This document shows, piece after piece, positions 15,205 to 18,794 of a DNA stretch of 18,794 nucleotides. The translations under genes and the position numbers were made by a program. This DNA is from Erythrobacter donghaensis (lineage in GTDB: Bacteria; Pseudomonadota; Alphaproteobacteria; Sphingomonadales; Sphingomonadaceae), in contig NZ_LSJS01000138.1 in NCBI RefSeq assembly GCF_001557325.1, forward strand, positions 1 to 18,794. The letters are read 5' to 3'. A model generated the notes under the pieces. The model saw nothing but the letters and a program-made list of their open reading frames with translations. It searched no databases and was not told the origin of the DNA. Within the stretch, counting starts at the first letter, position 1; every line of letters starts with the position of its first letter.

Positions 15205-16037
15205 CGATGCACGCCGATTTTCCGGCAGGATCGGTCTGGCTGGTGGGTGCAGGGCCGGGCGATCCAGAGCTTTTGACCCGCAAGGCCGAACGTCTGATCA
15301 GGGCCGCTGACATCGTCTTCCACGATGCCTTGGTGAGCGAGGCGGTGCTGGCACTGGTGCCGCCCGATGTCGAACGCATCAGCGTCGGCAAGCGGGCGGG
15401 CAGGCATTCGGCCCCGCAGCCGCTGATCTGCGCTTCTGTCGTGAAGGCCGCCCTGTCAGGTCAGCGAGTCGTCCGGTTGAAGGGGGGCGATCCGTCAATC
15501 TTCGGCCGCGCGACCGAGGAGATCGAAGCCTGCCGCGATGCCGGCGTCACAGTTCAGGTTTGTGCCGGTGTCACCACCGCCAGTGCAGCGGCCGCTTCGC
15601 TGGTAGCCTCGCTAACCTTGCGCGGGCTCGCCCGGCGGCTGGTGTTCGTCACTGCCCACACCCAGCGCGGCGCGGTGCCCGATCTCGATTGGCAGGCGCT
15701 CGCCGATCCCGAAGCGACACTGGCGGTCTATATGGGCAAGGATGCCGCCCCGCATATCGCCAGGGGCTTGCGCGATGCGGGCCTTGCCGCCGACACACCC
15801 GTCATCCTGATCGAGAACGTCAGCCTGCCTCATGAGCGACAGTTTGCCACCGACCTCGCCATGTTGCCACTGGCGGCCCGCACCGTTCTCGGCGATGGCC
15901 CGGCGATGATCCTGATCGGCAAGGCCATGCAAGCCGTGCACCCGGTCGCCCAAGGCAAGGAATCTGGTTCTACGCTGGCCGCCAAGGTACAGGACATGTT
16001 GCAAGTGCATGGGTCGGTGGGTGGGCAGGATCTCTGA
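15201..16037 (+). CDS. cobA: Uroporphyrinogen-III C-methyltransferase (SUMT)
   Basis: This 278-residue enzyme methylates uroporphyrinogen III twice with S-adenosylmethionine to give precorrin-2, the precursor of siroheme (and of cobalamin). Family motifs are seen: VWLVGAGPGDPELLT (12-26) near the N-terminus, YHDAL-like FHDALVS (40-46), RLKGGDPSIFGR (92-103) and the GVTTASAAAASL loop (about 123-134). It lacks the NAD-dependent dehydrogenase/ferrochelatase part found in CysG, so those steps must be encoded elsewhere. AAGGAGG at 15187-15193 is a near-perfect ribosome binding site, and the ATG overlaps the nasA stop by four bases. Its place in the operon matches the siroheme need of NirB. Some operons call the same gene nasE or cysG. 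Confidence 0.94.
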   Translation: MTMHADFPAGSVWLVGAGPGDPELLTRKAERLIRAADIVFHDALVSEAVLALVPPDVERISVGKRAGRHSAPQPLICASVVKAALSGQRVVRLKGGDPSIFGRATEEIEACRDAGVTVQVCAGVTTASAAAASLVASLTLRGLARRLVFVTAHTQRGAVPDLDWQALADPEATLAVYMGKDAAPHIARGLRDAGLAADTPVILIENVSLPHERQFATDLAMLPLAARTVLGDGPAMILIGKAMQAVHPVAQGKESGSTLAAKVQDMLQVHGSVGGQDL

Positions 16038-16641
16038 AGTCGGTGTCTGCATTCTTGCCGGAGGAGCCTCGCGCAGGTTCGGGGCCAACAAGGCTTTCGC
16101 CGATCTGCACGGCAAGCCGTTGCTGGAACATGTCATCGACCGGATCCGCGCTCAGACGACCGGGCCGATGATCATCAACGCCAACGATCTTGATCAGTAC
16201 GCGCGATTTGGTCTGAAGGTCATCGCCGACGATCAATGGCCCGAAGCAGGTCCGCTCGCCGGAGTGTATGCGGCGATGTCTTGGGCGAGAGATGTCGGGC
16301 TTGATCAGGTCGTCACGGTGGCCGTCGATCAGCCGCATCTGCCAATGGACTTCGTCGCCACTCTTTTGCGAACCGGCGCCCCGGCCATTGCCGCGTCCCT
16401 TGGGCGGCCGCACCCTGTCAACGCCTTGTGGCCCGCCAATGATCTTGGCGCGCTTCATGACTATTTGGCCTCGGGAAAACGTTCGGTGTTCGGTTGGGCC
16501 GAAAGCTGCCAAGCACGGGTCGCAGAATTTCAGGCATCGCCGGATGCGATTGACCCATTTCTGAATGTGAACACCCCCGATGACCTTCGCGCTGCCGAGC
16601 AGGCTTCTGTCGCGCACAGAACCGCAATCGGACCGCCATAA
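16009..16641 (+). CDS. mobA: Molybdenum cofactor guanylyltransferase MobA
   Basis: This 210-residue nucleotidyltransferase joins GMP to molybdopterin, giving the guanine dinucleotide cofactor used by NasA. It shows the N-terminal GTP loop CILAGGASRRFGANKAF (14-30), where Phe24 replaces the more common Met, the AGPLAGVYAAM segment (80-90), and the metal-binding Asp107 in VAVDQPHLP. The C-terminal FLNVNTPDDL motif is also typical. The ATG at 16009 lies 29 bases inside cobA. Later GTG codons at 16018 and 16021 are alternatives, and none has a good ribosome binding site. It is the last gene of the nitrate operon, and its product matches the cofactor needed three genes upstream. Confidence 0.92.
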   Translation: MGRWVGRISEVGVCILAGGASRRFGANKAFADLHGKPLLEHVIDRIRAQTTGPMIINANDLDQYARFGLKVIADDQWPEAGPLAGVYAAMSWARDVGLDQVVTVAVDQPHLPMDFVATLLRTGAPAIAASLGRPHPVNALWPANDLGALHDYLASGKRSVFGWAESCQARVAEFQASPDAIDPFLNVNTPDDLRAAEQASVAHRTAIGPP

Positions 16642-17095
16642 GCTGAGACATGCCCCAACATCCGAGCGCTTTAGTGACCGATATGGGGTCGCTTTGAGAA
16701 TTTCCGCTCTTGGCAACCGGGCGGGCCATAGCTGCCGGGCAGGTATCAGGATCCCGCGGCGGCGCCGCTCTTGGCCGGTCGTGGGTGGTTTTGCGACTGG
16801 CAAGTTTTGGTGGGCTGACCTAAGAAAAGCTGCCATATTCACCCAGGAATGGCGCGACCTCATAGGACGTGCCCGCGAACAGCTCACTCTTCTTGGCTTC
16901 GTCAAAAAGCTCCACCGAGCCCCTGCGGGTCTTGGCCTTGCTGGGTGACGATCGATTGGCGGGCAGGAGTGCCTCTCCTCAAAAGTCCCATCCTCCCACG
17001 CGCTCCCCGCTATGCGTTAAGGATCCTGAGGTTCGCTTCGCCCACCGACAGCCTGCTTGCCAGCGACGTTTTCGTTAGGAAGTCCAATTCAGGCC
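16642..17095. other. Intergenic stretch without a convincing gene
   Basis: These 454 bases separate the nitrate operon from the convergent protease/lipoprotein pair. A short GC-rich hairpin, GCGGC-GGC-GCCGC at 16756-16768, followed by TCTT, could be a weak terminator for the operon. No strong terminator is seen. On the minus strand a 53-codon open stretch (16820-16978) has coding-like composition. Otherwise I see nothing. Confidence 0.5.
16820..16978 (-). pseudogene. Possible gene remnant, C-terminal fragment
   Basis: On the minus strand a frame runs from just after a TGA (16979-16981) to TAG at 16820-16822, giving 52 residues. The last 30 read like protein (SVELFDEAKKSELF, then AGTSYEVAPFLGEYGSFS). 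There is no ATG; a GTG at 16915 would give a 31-residue peptide. This could be the decayed end of a gene, a tiny gene, or chance. I do not recognise the sequence. Confidence 0.22.
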
Positions 17096-17539
17096 TCAAC
17101 TGCCGATGTAAAGGCGCTTGAGATTGCAGGCAGGCGGGGCGTTCAATACCAGATCGTTCGCGCTAATTGCTCTTTCCCCACCACCGATCTCGATCGCGCT
17201 GCCGATTTCGATGCGACGATCGCCGATGACCAAGCTGTTTTCGGAGGCGCTTATAGATGCAGACTGCAGAAAGACCGGAAGCAGCACCTCGGCGGAGGTG
17301 CGAAACAGAAGGCACCCGTCAGCCACCTCGAACCGTCCGCCAAACAACGCCGCGGGCGGCGGGCCTCCAGTACCTACCCGGCGCGCGATGAAAATGTTTG
17401 TCGTGCTGGTCGAGTTGGGTTCCGGTGCGGAAGCGACAGTGGTCTCTGTCACCGCCTCGCTTGTTGGCGTGGGCGCGCAAGCGGCCGACGCCCCTGACAT
17501 GGCAAGCACGCCCATCTTCAATAGGAGATTGGCCCTCAT
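17096..17539 (-). CDS. Putative small lipoprotein
   Basis: This 147-residue protein has a short N-terminal hydrophobic stretch ending in a lipobox-like SGASAAC (Cys21), so it is probably lipid-anchored. A Thr/Ser/Pro-rich linker (about 22-46) follows, then a small domain of about 100 residues with strand-like character (GGRFEVADGCLLFRTSAEVLLPVF, in parts; SLVIGDRRIEIGSAIEIGGGE). I do not recognise the family. Its ATG overlaps the stop codon of the protease gene by four bases (ATGA on the minus strand), so the two are translationally coupled. The product may act with the protease outside the cytoplasm. That link rests on gene order only. Confidence 0.65.
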   Translation of the reverse strand: MRANLLLKMGVLAMSGASAACAPTPTSEAVTETTVASAPEPNSTSTTNIFIARRVGTGGPPPAALFGGRFEVADGCLLFRTSAEVLLPVFLQSASISASENSLVIGDRRIEIGSAIEIGGGERAISANDLVLNAPPACNLKRLYIGS

Positions 17540-18794
17540 TGCCCAACTTCCACGGTCAGCAGTTGCTGATCATCGATATAGTCAATCGGCATGTGAATCA
17601 GTTTACAGTCGGAAATGTTGTAGGGGCTGACGCCCTCCATGGTCTGAAGGCAGGGCTTCTCATCGCCGCTGGGATAAGAGGCCGGTGTGGGATCGTAGAT
17701 TGTCGCTCCTCCAATAATGCCCGATGCCTTCACAGTCCCGGTTGAAGTGGGCTGCGTAAACACCGCGCCGCCTGAGTCTCCTGCCGTTGCGTAAATATAA
17801 GCCGCAGACTTCCCGGTCTCGATGAAACCCTTGGCACCGTTCCAAGTGTAATACCCATGCGTGATTTCGCCGCAGGTCAGACCCGTGGAATGCCCGGATT
17901 TGCACATGACCTGACCAACCGTCTGATCGTAATATCCCCAAGTGCCGACGACCTTGAAATACCCATTCGCAGCATAGCCCGCGATCACGTTCTTGGCACC
18001 ATCCTTGGTGAAATCGTCAGTGGCCGTAAAACCCTTGAAAGCGATCTTGCCCGTGCCGTTTTCGTAAAACACCCATGGTCCGGTCGCCAATCCATCGGTG
18101 CGGTGGAACTGGTAATCATATTTGGTGTTCGGCGCGTTCCATTCGGCCTGCGGCGCGGTAAGCGAAACCCAATGGTCTGCCGTGGTTTTCGTAAAGAAAA
18201 TCCGCGGGGTGTTGGGACAATGACCGGCGGTGAGAATGCCTTGTCGGTTAAGATTGTCACGCGCGTTGAAAGCGAAACTGCAGCGGTACGCCGCAGGGTC
18301 GGCAGTGCTGTCGGAGAACCACCACCCGGCGTAGATACCTTCGCCTGCCTGATAGCCGGTAGCCTGCATTTTCTTAGGCACATTGCCTTTGCGCACCACG
18401 ATGAACGATTGCAAATCTTGCGGCAACGCCGCTCTGATCGCACCGATCCCGGTATCTAGATCGGCCTCGATGACCAGATTGTCCCCGCGATGTTCATAAT
18501 ACGACACATATTCGATGCCCAAGGACGCGATCGCGGCATTGGCCCGGTCGATCAGCTGCTCAAGCTCGGTGACCGAATGACGAACATTCTTGATCTGCAC
18601 GAAGCGTCGCATCGAGGGAGCGACAGTGTCACGAACGGTTTGGCGCGCCTCGGCATTCTTGAATGCCACAATGATGCGGTAGACCGGTTCGTGTTCGATC
18701 CAGACGCCACCGAAATCACTGGGATATTGCTCGGCCAAGGGGCTCTGTTGCAAACTCTGATGCGGTTGCCAAGGTTGGGCCCTTGGGTTGGTAA
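17536..18794 (-). CDS. Secreted S1-type serine protease, alpha-lytic/streptogrisin-like (5' end outside window)
   Basis: The frame is open to the window edge. A TTG at 18753 could start a 405-residue form, but upstream codons continue and no signal peptide is present, so the true start lies outside. The first ~130 residues (FGGVWIEHEPVYRIIVAF and beyond) resemble a protease pro-region of the alpha-lytic type, with helices and a short beta-sheet. The protease domain shows the catalytic His in LTAGHC, a likely Asp in KYDYQFHR, and the nucleophile Ser in AGDSGGAVF. GHSTGLTCG is also typical of streptogrisin/alpha-lytic enzymes. Several Cys could form disulfides, which fits an exported enzyme. 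It is followed by the overlapping lipoprotein gene. The substrate is unknown. Confidence 0.85.
   Translation of the reverse strand, partial: TNPRAQPWQPHQSLQQSPLAEQYPSDFGGVWIEHEPVYRIIVAFKNAEARQTVRDTVAPSMRRFVQIKNVRHSVTELEQLIDRANAAIASLGIEYVSYYEHRGDNLVIEADLDTGIGAIRAALPQDLQSFIVVRKGNVPKKMQATGYQAGEGIYAGWWFSDSTADPAAYRCSFAFNARDNLNRQGILTAGHCPNTPRIFFTKTTADHWVSLTAPQAEWNAPNTKYDYQFHRTDGLATGPWVFYENGTGKIAFKGFTATDDFTKDGAKNVIAGYAANGYFKVVGTWGYYDQTVGQVMCKSGHSTGLTCGEITHGYYTWNGAKGFIETGKSAAYIYATAGDSGGAVFTQPTSTGTVKASGIIGGATIYDPTPASYPSGDEKPCLQTMEGVSPYNISDCKLIHMPIDYIDDQQLLTVEVGQ

Noticed and set aside
1..18794. CRISPR array, rRNA or insertion-sequence ends
   Set aside because: I saw no regularly spaced repeats, no rRNA-like sequence and no transposase with terminal inverted repeats.

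Overview
The window looks like chromosomal DNA of an alphaproteobacterium, most likely a sphingomonad (Erythrobacter, Porphyrobacter, Sphingomonas or Novosphingobium type). The reasons are its high GC content, the protein style, and a nitrate-assimilation cluster ordered nasT-nasS-nrtA-nrtB-nrtCD-porin-nirB-nirD-nasA-cobA-mobA. No name can be fixed without a search.

Layout. (1) Positions 1-2100 are accessory. They hold the tail of an unrecognised gene, a HigBA-type toxin-antitoxin pair behind two matching operator-like palindromes, and a small tyrosine recombinase. (2) Positions 2125-16641 are one long plus-strand nitrate-assimilation cluster, tightly packed with several ATGA overlaps. (3) Positions 16642-17095 contain no convincing complete gene. 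(4) Positions 17096-18794, on the minus strand, hold a secreted S1-type serine protease that runs off the window edge, translationally coupled to a small lipoprotein.

How the genes work together. NasS (a cytoplasmic NrtA-like nitrate sensor) and NasT (an ANTAR RNA-binding antiterminator) should control the operon at RNA level. The leader before nrtA has a clear intrinsic terminator, and its 5' arm also forms the 3' arm of a hairpin with an ANTAR-type hexaloop. A second leader, before the porin gene, carries a related pair of hexaloop hairpins but no obvious terminator. An outer-membrane porin and the NrtA/NrtB/NrtCD ABC transporter bring nitrate in. NasA reduces it to nitrite, and NirB with NirD reduces nitrite to ammonium. 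CobA supplies a siroheme precursor for NirB, and MobA supplies the molybdenum guanine dinucleotide cofactor for NasA.

The main points for a second look are the two ANTAR-like leaders, the asymmetric ATP sites of the fused NrtCD ATPase, the intact Rieske motif of NirD, and the twin palindromes with a possible leaderless start at higB.
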